From Clostridium senegalense JC122 (GTDB lineage: Bacteria; Bacillota; Clostridia; Clostridiales; Clostridiaceae): 64,000 bases of DNA. The position numbers were made by a program, and so were the translations under genes. Where the stretch lies: NCBI RefSeq assembly GCF_000285575.1, contig NZ_HE611052.1, positions 312,712-376,711 of the forward strand. Reading direction: 5' to 3'. A model generated the notes under the pieces. That model made no database searches. It was not told the origin of the DNA and saw nothing but the letters and a program-made list of their open reading frames with translations. Each line of letters opens with the position of its first letter. The stretch's first letter is position 1. Shown piece by piece: positions 45,657 through 55,612 of this stretch.

Positions 45657-47417
45657 TTATGCTCCTTCACTTAAAAAACTATATTGAGCACAATATAAAT
45701 TATAATAGTATCCTTTTGACCTTAACAACTCTTCATGAGTACCTTGTTCAACTATTTCACCATGTGATAGGACAAATATTTTGTCACAATCTCTTATAGT
45801 TGATAGTCTATGAGCTATTACAATAGATGTTCTACCTTCCATAAGCTTCTTTATTCCTTCTTGAACCAATCTTTCTGTTTCTGTATCAATATTTGCAGTT
45901 GCCTCATCTAAAATTAATATTCTAGGATCAGCAATTAATGCTCTTGCAAATGCTATAAGCTGTCTCTGTCCTAAAGACAATCTAGAACCTCTCTCATTTA
46001 CTTCTGTATCATATCCATTCTCTAATTTTTCAATAAAAGAATGAGCATTTACTGCCTTTGCAGCTGCTATAACTTCTTCATCTGTTGCTCCTAGTTTTCC
46101 ATATTTAATATTCTCCTTTATAGTTGTAGAAAATAAGAACGAATCTTGAAGCATTATTCCCATTTGGCTACGCAAACTTTCTAATTCAACAGTTTTTATA
46201 TCTATACCATCTATGAACACCTTACCTAATGTAGGATCATAAAACCTACTTAAAAGATTTGTTATAGTTGTTTTTCCTGCTCCTGTTTCTCCAACAAGTG
46301 CTACTTTTTCTCCTGCTTTTAGCATAAAATTAGTATTTTTAAGTGCATTAATACCATCATTTTCATAAGAAAATGTTACATTTTCAAATTTTATATTACC
46401 TTTTATTTTTGGTAATTTTTTTGTAGCTGCATTTACTATCATATCATTAGTAGTATCTAATATATCAAATATTCTTTCTGCCGCTGAAAGATTTGTTATA
46501 AATGCATTATAAAATGATGCTAAATTCATTATAGGTCTCCATAACATCTCTATATACATAATAAATGCCATCAATGTTCCCATAGATAAGCTATCCTTTA
46601 AAATTAGCCTATATCCTGAAAATAATACTATAGATACTCCAATACCTCTACACAAATCAACTATTGGCCAGAAATAATCCTGAACCTTTACAGCTGTTAA
46701 AAATCCATTTCCATGGGCATTTAAATTTTCTTGAAATTTTTCTTTAGCATACTTTTCTCTACTGAAACCCTGGATAACTCTCATACCTGAAAATGCCTCA
46801 TGGGTATATCCAAGCAATGTGGATCTTTTTTCCCTATAATTACTCCAAAGTTTATTAGATTTTATTTCAATAAAAAACATTGCCCCTAAAAGTATAGGTA
46901 ATACTATAACACATATCATAGCTAAGATTGGATTTAATATAAACATCATTATAACTACCAATGATACTGTAAATATGTTAGGTATTAAATTTACAATACT
47001 ATTATTTAAAAGATTCTGCAGGGCATTAACATCCCCAACAACTCTTGAAAGTATTTTTCCTACTGGTCTATTATCAAAAAATGAAAAGCTTAAAGTTTGA
47101 ATATGAGTATATAATTCATGTCTTATATCTATTAAAACTTTATTTGTTATTTTACTCATAGATAAAATTCTTATTTTGGAAAGTAACATAGCTAAAATAT
47201 TTATAGCTACAAGTACTAATCCAATACTAAATAAACCTTTTACATCTTTTACACTAACAAATCTATCTATTGAAACTTTCATTAGATATGGATTTAATGT
47301 GTTACAACTCATTACAATAAGTAATAGAAATATAACGCCTAAAGTCTTCCACTTATACGGTTTTATATAACCACCTAACCTTTTTACAGTCTTCCACTTA
47401 TGAACCTTATTTTCCAT
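45657..47417 (-). CDS. ABC exporter half-transporter, catalytic Walker B subunit (BmrD/YheH-like position)
   Basis: A 586-residue permease-ATPase with six membrane segments (about 20-310). The ATPase has Walker A GETGAGKTT near 370, a degenerate signature RLSLGQRQL, Walker B ILILDEATANID with Glu, and the switch His in IAHRLST. It complements the upstream subunit, so the pair should form a heterodimer with one normal site. Start follows GGAGGTGAG; only 1 nt separates it from the upstream gene. The leader peptide and attenuator upstream point to multidrug or antibiotic export. Confidence 0.85.
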   Translation of the reverse strand: MENKVHKWKTVKRLGGYIKPYKWKTLGVIFLLLIVMSCNTLNPYLMKVSIDRFVSVKDVKGLFSIGLVLVAINILAMLLSKIRILSMSKITNKVLIDIRHELYTHIQTLSFSFFDNRPVGKILSRVVGDVNALQNLLNNSIVNLIPNIFTVSLVVIMMFILNPILAMICVIVLPILLGAMFFIEIKSNKLWSNYREKRSTLLGYTHEAFSGMRVIQGFSREKYAKEKFQENLNAHGNGFLTAVKVQDYFWPIVDLCRGIGVSIVLFSGYRLILKDSLSMGTLMAFIMYIEMLWRPIMNLASFYNAFITNLSAAERIFDILDTTNDMIVNAATKKLPKIKGNIKFENVTFSYENDGINALKNTNFMLKAGEKVALVGETGAGKTTITNLLSRFYDPTLGKVFIDGIDIKTVELESLRSQMGIMLQDSFLFSTTIKENIKYGKLGATDEEVIAAAKAVNAHSFIEKLENGYDTEVNERGSRLSLGQRQLIAFARALIADPRILILDEATANIDTETERLVQEGIKKLMEGRTSIVIAHRLSTIRDCDKIFVLSHGEIVEQGTHEELLRSKGYYYNLYCAQYSFLSEGA

Positions 47418-47418
47418 A

Positions 47419-49149
47419 TTAACTCACCTCCTGTATTAACTCAAAGTCTTTAAATTGATGACGATAAATATTGTAATAATACCCTTGTTTCTTTAACAAG
47501 CTTTCATGATTTCCTATTTCTGCGATTTCTCCATCTTTCATAAATATTATAATATCTGCATCTTTAACTCCTGAAATTCTATGAGCTATTATAAATGTTG
47601 TTGGCCTATTCTCCATTTTAGAAAGATTTTTAAGAACATTAAGCTCTGTCTCCATGTCTAATGCAGATGTTGCATCATCTAAAATTAATATTGAACTTTT
47701 TCTTATAATACCTCTTGCAATTGCAAGCCTTTGTTTTTGTCCACCGGACAATCCTACTCCTCTTTCTCCTACTTCAGTATTATATCCTTCTGAAAGTTCT
47801 GATATAAATTCATAAGCACAACTATCTTTTGATGCTTTAGTAACTTTTTCTTCACTACAATTTCCACCAAAATCAATATTATTTCTTATTGTATCTGAAA
47901 AAAGAAATGTATCTTGAAAAACAACTGACATACTTTCTCTCAACTTTTCTAAATCCCATTCTTTTACATTTACATCATCTACTTTAACTTCACCTTCAAA
48001 AACATCATAATATCTTCCTATTAAAGATATTAATGAACTTTTCCCACAACCGGTTGCTCCCATTATTGCAACAGTACTTCCTTTAGGAATATTAAGATTT
48101 ATATTTTTTAGAATTTCTTCATCTTTATATTTAAAATTTACATTTTTAAACTCAATATTTCCTAAAACAGTTTCAGGTTTATATGGATTTTCCTTCGATT
48201 TTATTTCCGGTTGTCTTTCTAATATTTTAAATATTTTATCAAGAGAAGCTTTGTTTTGAGATAGCAAGTTTACAAGCCACCCAAAGTTTCTAACACAAAA
48301 TGATATATTTAATATATAACTACTAAATGCAAGTATTGTGCCAAAGGATATACTTCCATCTATAGTTAACAAGCCTCCAAATATTATTATAGTTATAGGA
48401 GCTAAATTAGTTAAGAAATCAACAGCTGGTATAAACTTACTTAACAATGTAGCTTGAGCAATATTTAAATTATAATATTCTTTATTTACATTTAAGAATT
48501 TAGAGATTTCATGTTTTTCTCTTGCAAATGCTTTAACAAGTCTTATACCCGATATATCCTGTTGAGCCATTGAATTAATTTGTGCTGTTTGATCACTTAT
48601 TTTAGAATATATATCACAAAATTTCTTATCAAATACTATACCTAAAAATCCTACTGGTAGTAACACAAAAAGTGATATCCCTGTTAAAAATGGACTCAAT
48701 CTAAACATTATAACTGTAGATATAATAAAAAGTATTATTCCTTCAATTAAAAGCCTCATTCCAAAACCTAAAGTTTCCCATACAGTATCTACATCTTCTG
48801 CTATTCTAGACATTAATTCCCCTGTATTTGTATTATCAAAAAATGAAAACTCAAAACATTGTATTTTGTTAAATAAATCATTTCTCATTTCCTTTGCTAC
48901 ATTAAGAGCAAACTTGTCAAAAAGATATTCCTTAATATACCCAATTATAGAACGAGCTAATGTAAGGCATATAAATATAAAAAAGAATTTTCCAATATAC
49001 TCCCATTTACTATTTAACATGATATCATCTACAAATATTTTTTGGAGATATGGAAAAGTACTATCAATAGTAAGTGCTATAATCATAGTTGCAATTGGTA
49101 TTATTAATACTTTCATGTGTTTTAAGATATAATTTTTAAATAATTTCAT
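47419..49149 (-). CDS. ABC exporter half-transporter, degenerate Walker B subunit (BmrC/YheI-like position)
   Basis: A 576-residue partner. The ATPase has Walker A GATGCGKSS near 365, normal signature GLSGGQKQR, and Walker B ILILDDATSALD with Asp instead of catalytic Glu, marking the non-hydrolysing site; the switch His is kept (IAHRISG). AGGGGTG precedes the ATG. It is the first exporter gene, 60 nt after a strong terminator and about 190 nt after a 35-codon leader frame; the same order (leader, terminator, two subunits) is known for bmrBCD of Bacillus subtilis. Confidence 0.85.
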   Translation of the reverse strand: MKLFKNYILKHMKVLIIPIATMIIALTIDSTFPYLQKIFVDDIMLNSKWEYIGKFFFIFICLTLARSIIGYIKEYLFDKFALNVAKEMRNDLFNKIQCFEFSFFDNTNTGELMSRIAEDVDTVWETLGFGMRLLIEGIILFIISTVIMFRLSPFLTGISLFVLLPVGFLGIVFDKKFCDIYSKISDQTAQINSMAQQDISGIRLVKAFAREKHEISKFLNVNKEYYNLNIAQATLLSKFIPAVDFLTNLAPITIIIFGGLLTIDGSISFGTILAFSSYILNISFCVRNFGWLVNLLSQNKASLDKIFKILERQPEIKSKENPYKPETVLGNIEFKNVNFKYKDEEILKNINLNIPKGSTVAIMGATGCGKSSLISLIGRYYDVFEGEVKVDDVNVKEWDLEKLRESMSVVFQDTFLFSDTIRNNIDFGGNCSEEKVTKASKDSCAYEFISELSEGYNTEVGERGVGLSGGQKQRLAIARGIIRKSSILILDDATSALDMETELNVLKNLSKMENRPTTFIIAHRISGVKDADIIIFMKDGEIAEIGNHESLLKKQGYYYNIYRHQFKDFELIQEVS

Positions 49150-49209
49150 TAAGATTCACCCCTTTTTCACTGTAACATTATAAGTTATTTCACTCTGTAA
49201 TATAAAAAT

Positions 49210-49256
49210 AAAAAGACTTTCTATTAACCACTCTAAGATTAACAGAAAGTCTTTTT
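49210..49256 (-). terminator. Attenuator terminator between leader peptide and ABC exporter
   Basis: Twenty-bp stem (49210-49229/49237-49256) with two G-U pairs, 7-nt loop and a T-run, located before the exporter genes rather than after a gene. Full read-through would be needed for exporter expression, so this is likely a conditional terminator. Confidence 0.75.
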
Positions 49257-49342
49257 TAGCTAAAAATTATTAAAAATATTTTTAATTTAACGCAACTATG
49301 TCAATAATACTTTTTTCTAAAAGTACCTTTAAAAATATTTTA

Positions 49343-49450
49343 TTAACTAAAGACATAAAACCCAGCTATACTTTCACCTAGAGGTAAGAACAATAATTTA
49401 TTAAATTTTAAATTAATTAAAGCATTTATTATATTTAAATTAGTTTTCAT
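49343..49450 (-). CDS. Leader peptide (35 residues) of the ABC exporter operon
   Basis: The frame starts MKTNLNIINALINL and ends PLGESIAGFYVFS. AAAAGGAGGTAAGATC before the ATG is one of the best ribosome sites in the window, so the short frame is probably translated. It lies about 45 nt behind a promoter and 90 nt before the attenuator. GTCTTT in its last codons can pair with AAAGAC of the terminator's first arm, so ribosome position could decide termination. The role as sensor of ribosome-targeting drugs is inferred by analogy with BmrB; a secreted peptide exported by the ABC pair is the alternative. Confidence 0.6.
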   Translation of the reverse strand: MKTNLNIINALINLKFNKLLFLPLGESIAGFYVFS

Positions 49451-49499
49451 GATCTTACCTCCTTTTTTCAAATTTTTCATTATTTTATATTACATTTAA

Positions 49500-49527
49500 A
49501 TATTACATTGTTTTTTTAAATGGTCAA
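49500..49527 (-). promoter_or_regulatory. Promoter of the leader peptide-ABC exporter operon
   Basis: TTGACC (49522-49527), 16-nt spacer and TAATAT (49500-49505) on the minus strand, about 50 nt before the leader start. Confidence 0.65.
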
Positions 49528-49679
49528 TACAATTAAATCAATTTTCTCAATTTTGAAACATTTTTTACAAAAAATATTTATTTATAAAAATTACTTCAAA
49601 TTAAATCTACGATAATAAAAAGTTTTTGGTTATGCATAAAAAATAATTATAAAAGTATAACACTGAAAAACAAATGTAT

Positions 49680-49927
49680 TTAAGTTCTATTTGTATGTGT
49701 TTTTATAATTGATTTTATATAAAATATAAAAACACATATAATTATTAATAATTGTATTATGCTTATAGCCAGTATAAAAGTATTGTTTAATAGTTTATCT
49801 AAAAATGCTACTCTACAAAAATCTATAAAGAAAAAGATTGCCATAAATAATAATTTCATATTTTTTTATTAATATACCACCAGTATAAAAATAAGAAAAA
49901 TATAAGGGCTTTTATTATAACATTCAA
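49680..49927 (-). pseudogene. Small membrane protein, probably frameshifted
   Basis: TTGGGAGGAATTTA precedes a TTG at 49927 opening a 23-codon hydrophobic frame (FFLFLYWWYINKK). At the A7 tract 49861-49867 the frame ends, while the next frame (ATG at 49859) continues KLLFMAIFFFIDFCRVAF and a second hydrophobic stretch to 49680. With one more A the two give an 81-residue protein with about three membrane segments. Family unknown. Alternatively two tiny frames. Confidence 0.4.
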
Positions 49928-50086
49928 ATAAATTCCTCCCAATATAATAGTCTATTATACTAAACTAGTATTTTTCTATTTTAAATATTTAATTACTTTA
50001 TATTTTTTATTTCACTCAATTGAATCTTCTATCGCAAATATTTTTTATTTATAATTTTTAACTAAGTATACAGATGTAATCTATAA

Positions 50087-50288
50087 CTTAAATTTATACA
50101 TCAAATTTTTGTTATCAGTTAAGAAAAATAAGTACAAATATAGTTAGTTAAGAATTAAAATTTATTGATGAAACTGGGCATCAGTTTCTTAAAGTTAAAA
50201 ATACGTTGAGAATTACTAGTAGCAAAGTGAGTAGTAATAAACATAACTGTTCACTATTTACTAAAATAATCTGTTAGTTATTGAAAAA
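50087..50288. repeat. MITE-like dispersed repeat, copy 7 (partial, about 200 bp)
   Basis: Contains CATCAAATTTTTGTTATCAG, AAATAAGTACAAATATAGTT, ACGTTGAGAATTACTAG and AAAATAATCTGTTAG in the same order as the long copy at 20034. The TATAGGG-type ends are missing on both sides. Confidence 0.65.
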
Positions 50289-50292
50289 GTAT

Positions 50293-50331
50293 ATAAAAAT
50301 AAAACAGGAACAATTCCTGTTTTATTTTTAT
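50293..50331 (-). terminator. Terminator of the first YfcC-type gene
   Basis: Perfect 18-bp arms around CAA (50293-50310/50314-50331). Confidence 0.75.
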
Positions 50332-50404
50332 ATCTCCTTTATAGTTATACCTATAAATATTTCTGTTAAATATGAAACAGAATTTTTGAATTCGTTTTAA
50401 TATT

Positions 50405-51925
50405 TTATAACGGAACATATGCTTCTAAAATTAATAATACAATGGACAATCCAGCTATTAATCCCATTAATGGTAATACAAACTTCAACCATTTATTATA
50501 AGTTACATCTACCATTTCTAATGTAGCCAATATAAGTCCTGTTGGAGTTATAAATGCCATAAGACCTTGACCATAAGCATAAGTACTAACTATAACATCC
50601 CTTGATAGTCCAACAGTATCTGCAAGTGGTGCCATTATTGGCATAGCTAAAGTTGCAAGTCCAGATGCTGATGGTATAAAGAATCCTAATACGCAGAATA
50701 TAATCATCATAACTATTATGAATAATACTGAGTTCATTCCATTTACTAAGTTAGATGAATAAAATAATATACTATCACTTATTAAGCCATTATCCATTAT
50801 CATGTTAACGCCTCTAGCAACACCTATAATAAGTGCAACACCTATTAAATCTGCAGCTCCAGCTACAAATTTGTCAACAAAGGTTTTCTCTCCCATTCCA
50901 GATACTACACCTATTAGTATTCCTATAAATAGGAATAGTGCTGTCATTTCTTCAAACCACCAACCTTTGGTTGCTACTCCCCAAATCATAATAATGAATC
51001 CTAATAATAATAAAATTAACATTAATTTCCTTCTAAAATTAAAATTAGGTATATTTTCAGGATTATATCCACTTAAGAATTTTTCTTCTATATGCTTTTT
51101 ATCTTCATATACAACTGATGCTTTAACATTCTTTTGAACTTTTTTAGCATAGTAAATTATATATATAATACATACTATCATAGATAGTATAAGACCTATA
51201 ATTCTCCAAGTAAGTCCCTCTGTGAAATTTATTCCTGCAGCATTTGATCCTATAACAACACAAAATGGATTTACTGTTGAAAACATCGTTCCCAATGACG
51301 AACCTAAATATATTGCTGCTATACATACAATTGCATCATATCCTGCAACCAGAAAAATTGGCATAAGTATAGGATAAAAGGCTATGGTTTCTTCTGCAAG
51401 ACCAAAAGTTGTTCCACCTAAAGATACCGCAGCAGAAACTATTATTATAAGTAATACTTCTCTACCCTTTGTTGCCTTTGAAAGACTAGCTATACCTGCA
51501 TCAAAGGCTCCAGAATGATTTATTACTCCAATAATACCACCTAAAATAAATACAAACATTATTATACCTATAGTGTCATAAACTCCCACTATCGGAGCAG
51601 AAATTATATCATATAATCCCTGTGGATTGCTTTCAACCACTTCATAAGTATCAGGTATTGCTATAGGTTTACTTATACTTCCATCCTTAAATTTTTGTAT
51701 ATCTACTTTAATATTAAGTTTATCTAAAGATTCCTGAGTTGCTTCTAAATTTTCTATGTCTCCCTTTGGCTTAGTTACTACTAATGCTTCACTTTCACTA
51801 TCATACTTAAGCTTTGCATAATTTCCAGCTGGAACTATGTATGTAAGTATTGCTGCTAAAATAAGCACTATAAATAAAACAGTAAAAGCCGTAGGGAAAG
51901 ACTTTTTCTTCTTTTCCTTTGACAT
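50405..51925 (-). CDS. YfcC-family membrane transporter (paralogue 1)
   Basis: A 506-residue carrier with about twelve membrane segments. It begins with a Lys-rich tail then FPTAFTVLFIVLILAAILTY; an external loop (about 40-110) precedes the transport core, with SGAFDAGI near 137, GGTTFGLAEETIAFYP near 165 and FFIPSASGLATLAMP near 420. YfcC proteins are related to DcuC/ArcD-type carriers and probably move organic acids, amino acids or peptides. GGGGGATTG precedes the ATG. A close paralogue follows upstream, about 340 nt away, with its own terminator, so this is a tandem duplication. Confidence 0.82.
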   Translation of the reverse strand: MSKEKKKKSFPTAFTVLFIVLILAAILTYIVPAGNYAKLKYDSESEALVVTKPKGDIENLEATQESLDKLNIKVDIQKFKDGSISKPIAIPDTYEVVESNPQGLYDIISAPIVGVYDTIGIIMFVFILGGIIGVINHSGAFDAGIASLSKATKGREVLLIIIVSAAVSLGGTTFGLAEETIAFYPILMPIFLVAGYDAIVCIAAIYLGSSLGTMFSTVNPFCVVIGSNAAGINFTEGLTWRIIGLILSMIVCIIYIIYYAKKVQKNVKASVVYEDKKHIEEKFLSGYNPENIPNFNFRRKLMLILLLLGFIIMIWGVATKGWWFEEMTALFLFIGILIGVVSGMGEKTFVDKFVAGAADLIGVALIIGVARGVNMIMDNGLISDSILFYSSNLVNGMNSVLFIIVMMIIFCVLGFFIPSASGLATLAMPIMAPLADTVGLSRDVIVSTYAYGQGLMAFITPTGLILATLEMVDVTYNKWLKFVLPLMGLIAGLSIVLLILEAYVPL

Positions 51926-52221
51926 TTCAATCCCCCAATTCTTGTAATCTTTTACATATCCTATTATAGTACTATCGAGTTATTTTTTTCAATAGTTTTT
52001 ATATTTAGAAAACTAAGTTTGCTCCTAGATTTTTTCCTTATTTATAGTTATTTAAAGGTATTTTTTAAATAATTATAAAATATCCATTTTAATCCTTTTT
52101 ATTGCTTTTTTTACTATTATTCTACAAAATAATATGTATTCTAAATGCTTTGTTTTTATTTTACCACTAAATTATTAAAATCATGTTACTAATGTATATA
52201 TATTGCATTAACTATAAAAAA

Positions 52222-52257
52222 TGAAAGTAGGAGATAAGCGTAATCCCCTACTTTCTT
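52222..52257 (-). terminator. Terminator of the second YfcC-type gene
   Basis: AAAGTAGG-type arms (about 52224-52236/52242-52254) with G-U pairs, then CATTTTTTAT on the minus strand. The remaining 51926-52221 region shows no gene. Confidence 0.65.
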
Positions 52258-52268
52258 TTTTTATTATA

Positions 52269-53782
52269 TTAGATTAATACTTGAAGTATTAACATTACTA
52301 TTCCTATTCCACCTATCATACCCATTAATGGTAATACAAATTTTAGCCATTTGTTATAAGTTACATCTACCATTTCTAATGACGCAAGTATAAGCCCTGT
52401 TGGAGTTATAAATGACATTAGACCTTGACCATACATATATGCACTAACAATACCATCTCTTGATATTCCAACTGAATCTGCAAGTGGTGCCATAATTGGC
52501 ATTGCAAGTGTTGCAAGTCCTGATGATGATGGTATGAAAAATCCTAATACACAGAATATTACTACCATAACAAGTATAAATAATATTGAATTCATACCAG
52601 TTACTAAATTAGATGATCCGTAAAGTATAGTATCACTTATTAAGCCATTTTCCATTATTATGTTAACGCCTCTAGCAACACCTATAATAAGCGCAACACC
52701 TATCAAATCTCCTGCTCCTGTTATAAATTTCTCAACAAATACTTTTTCTCCCATACCAGAGATAACTCCGATAACTATTCCTACTATTAAGAATAGTGCT
52801 GTCATATCTTGGAATCCCCAACCTTGAGTTGAAACTCCCCAAACCATAACTACGAAAGCAAGTGCAAATATTATTAACATAAGTTTTCTTCTTATATTGA
52901 AATTTGGAAGATTATCAGCATCATATCCACTTAAGAATTTTTTATCTATATGTTCTTTATCTTCAAATATGTAAGAATTTTTTGCATCCTTTTGTACTTT
53001 TTTTGCATAACGAATTATGTATATCAATGCTAATCCTATTGCTAATACAAGACCTACTCCTCTGAACATAATACCATCTGTAAAGTTTACTCCAGCAGCA
53101 TTTGAACCTGTAACAACTGAAAATGGATTAGTTGTTGCAAACATTGTTCCTATTGTTGAGCCTAAGTATATTGCAGCTATACATACTAATGCATCATAGC
53201 CTGACACTAAATATATTGGCATAAGTATAGGATAGAATGCTATAGTTTCTTCTGCTAATCCAAAACTTGTTCCTCCTGCTGCTACTAATACAGTAACTAT
53301 AACTATAAGTAGCATTTCTCTTCCTTTTGTAGCTCTTGATAAACTAGCAATACCTGCATCAAAAGCTCCAGAATGATTTATTACTCCTATAATCCCACCT
53401 AAAATAAATACAAACATTATAATATCTATTGAATCATAAACACCTTGTATCGGTGCTGATAAAATTTTTACTAAACCTTGTGGATTACTTGGAAGTTCCT
53501 CATATGTATCTGGAATTGCTATTGGCTTGCTAATGCTTCCTTCTGTAAACTTCTCAACATTAACTTTAACGCCTAAGCTTTCCAAAGTTTCTTGTGTTGC
53601 TGGCAACTCTTTAGTGTCACCCTTTGGCATTGTTATAACAAACTTATCTGCTTCTGTATTGTATTTAAGTTTAGCATAGCTTCCTGCCGGAACTAAGTAA
53701 GTTAATAACGCTACAAGTATTAATACTATAAATAATACTGTAAAGGCCGTTGGGAATGATTTTTTCTTTTTTTGTTACTCAT
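52269..53782 (-). pseudogene. YfcC-family membrane transporter (paralogue 2), N-terminal frameshift
   Basis: Residues from MPKGDTKELPATQ (53630) to the stop are open and about 75-80 percent like paralogue 1 by eye, including GGTSFGLAEETIAFYP and FFIPSSSGLATLAMP. Upstream the same frame reads back through KSFPTAFTVLFIVLILVALL to the Lys-rich tail, but the ATG with AAGGAGG (53782 or 53785) is out of frame by one at an A7 tract (53767-53773). One more A would give the complete N-terminus MSNKKKKKSFPTAF. So the gene is intact but for one homopolymer base. Confidence 0.8.
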
Positions 53783-54145
53783 CATTTTTCCTCCTTGTTG
53801 TTAAATTTTTGTTAAAATTGTTACAATTTAATTATATATTTCTCTTTGTCTTTTTTCAAGTATTTTCGACATACTTTTATAATTTTTCTGTCAATTTTGT
53901 ATTTTCTTTTAAATTGAACAAATCATATATATAATAAAATACTTTTTTTAGCTATAGTATATTATTTTTAGTAACTGCTTATTATTTATTTCATTGCTAT
54001 ATATACATATTTCATTTTTTTATTCATTTTTTATTAACTATTTGTTAATATTTTTAGTAGTTAATTCTTTGATATTATATATTTTTTAGCACAATCCACT
54101 ATTAAAATTAAAAACTTACCGCTTAAAAACATTTGTTAATTTAAA

Positions 54146-54179
54146 AATGCTTTAAGATGTTGTATCATCTTAAAGCATT
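54146..54179 (-). terminator. Terminator of the uracil permease gene
   Basis: Perfect 14-bp arms AATGCTTTAAGATG/CATCTTAAAGCATT, T-run on the minus strand. The 53786-54145 region shows nothing else. Confidence 0.8.
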
Positions 54180-54197
54180 CTTTATTCTAATGTTATT

Positions 54198-55475
54198 CTA
54201 TATATTTTTATTTTCTTTTATAGTTTTTCTATTTATAATACTATTTAAAATTACTCCTAATATAGCTGCTAAGCTCAGTCCTGAAATTTTTACTGTTTCT
54301 GTAACCGGAATTCCTAAAACTATACCAAAATTTCTTTCTACTATACCAGTTCCTAAACCTACTATTAATATAGTTGCCATAACTGCTATGTTATTGAAAT
54401 TAAATTTCACTCCATCATTTTTTATGCTTTTCACTCCTACCATAGAAATCATAGAGAATAATATTAAACTTATTCCTCCCATAACACAAGATGGTATTGA
54501 TTGTAAAAACCCTCCTACTTTAGCTACAACTCCGAGTAATATGGCTATTACAGCTGTTAACCTTAATATAGATGGATCATAATTCTTTGTTAGAGCTAGA
54601 ACACCTGTATTTTCTCCATAAGTAGTATTAGCTGGTCCGCCTATTAATGCAGAAAACATTGTTGCAAGACCATCTCCAAGTAATGTTTTATTTAATCCTG
54701 GATCCTCTATGAAGTTTTTTCCTACAACTTGCCCATTAGTTGTTATATCTCCTACATGTTCCATTAATACAGCTAGTATTACTGGCGCTATCACCACTAC
54801 TGATGCTAAATCAAACTTAGGCAAATTAAAAGCTGGCATTGCCACTAATGGTGCATTTGATATTATAGATGTATCAACAATTTGTAATGCCAATGATATA
54901 CTATACCCTATTACAACTGCTATTAATATTGATAATTGTTTTAAAAAACCTTTACCAAAATTTTTAATTACTATGGCTGTTGTAAGTGTTATTGCCGCTA
55001 TTAATAAATTCTCTGATGCCATATTAAATGCTGTAGGTATTAAATTTAAACCTATTACTATAATCATAGGCCCTACAACCTGTGCTGGTAAATATCTTTT
55101 TATATTTTTTACACCTACTTTTTTTACGGCAAAGGATAACAATACATACAAAAATCCTGCTACCATAATTCCACCTTGAGCATAACTTAAGTCACCACCA
55201 TGCATTTCACTAACTGATATTATTACAGATATGAATGCAAAAGATGACCCTAAAAATACTGGAACTTTTCCTTTAGTGCAAAAATGAAATATTAAAGTTC
55301 CACCTCCAGCTGCTATAAGTGCTATTGATGGATTAAAACCTGTTAATATTGGAACTAACACTGTAGCTCCAAACATTGCTATTAGGTGTTGACTTGCTAA
55401 AACTATCCTTTTTAATTTAGCTAGTAAACAACCTCCTTCATTTGACTTGGATATAGATATCGCTTTTTCTGTCAT
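54198..55475 (-). CDS. uraA: Uracil permease (NCS2 family), PyrR-regulated
   Basis: A 425-residue NCS2 nucleobase carrier with about fourteen membrane segments. LASQHLIAMFGATVLVP near residue 25, VMGGISLILFSMIS near 340, the substrate Glu in LMEHVGDITTNGQVVG near 237 and GGPANTTYGENTGVLALT near 280 match the UraA/PyrP branch. CAGGAGG decides the ATG at 55475 over a longer frame. Two PyrR-binding sites upstream make uracil the likely substrate. It follows a small membrane-anchored protein gene but has its own leader. Confidence 0.88.
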   Translation of the reverse strand: MTEKAISISKSNEGGCLLAKLKRIVLASQHLIAMFGATVLVPILTGFNPSIALIAAGGGTLIFHFCTKGKVPVFLGSSFAFISVIISVSEMHGGDLSYAQGGIMVAGFLYVLLSFAVKKVGVKNIKRYLPAQVVGPMIIVIGLNLIPTAFNMASENLLIAAITLTTAIVIKNFGKGFLKQLSILIAVVIGYSISLALQIVDTSIISNAPLVAMPAFNLPKFDLASVVVIAPVILAVLMEHVGDITTNGQVVGKNFIEDPGLNKTLLGDGLATMFSALIGGPANTTYGENTGVLALTKNYDPSILRLTAVIAILLGVVAKVGGFLQSIPSCVMGGISLILFSMISMVGVKSIKNDGVKFNFNNIAVMATILIVGLGTGIVERNFGIVLGIPVTETVKISGLSLAAILGVILNSIINRKTIKENKNI

Positions 55476-55485
55476 AAAAAAACCT

Positions 55486-55540
55486 CCTGAAAATTTTTTC
55501 AAGGAGAAATTAACTTTCTCCTTTTCAGCCTCTCTGGACT
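55486..55540 (-). ncRNA. PyrR-binding attenuator, proximal copy
   Basis: AGTCCAGAGAGGCT (55527-55540) is the conserved PyrR-binding loop. It is followed by a 9-bp hairpin (55501-55509/55515-55523) and a T-rich stretch just before the uraA ribosome site, so PyrR-UMP binding should end transcription or mask initiation. Confidence 0.85.
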
Positions 55541-55612
55541 GATTTAAAGGCAACATTGTCTTTAATTTAATAATCTTTATTATAAGTTTTTTATTATAAA
55601 ATATTTTATAAT

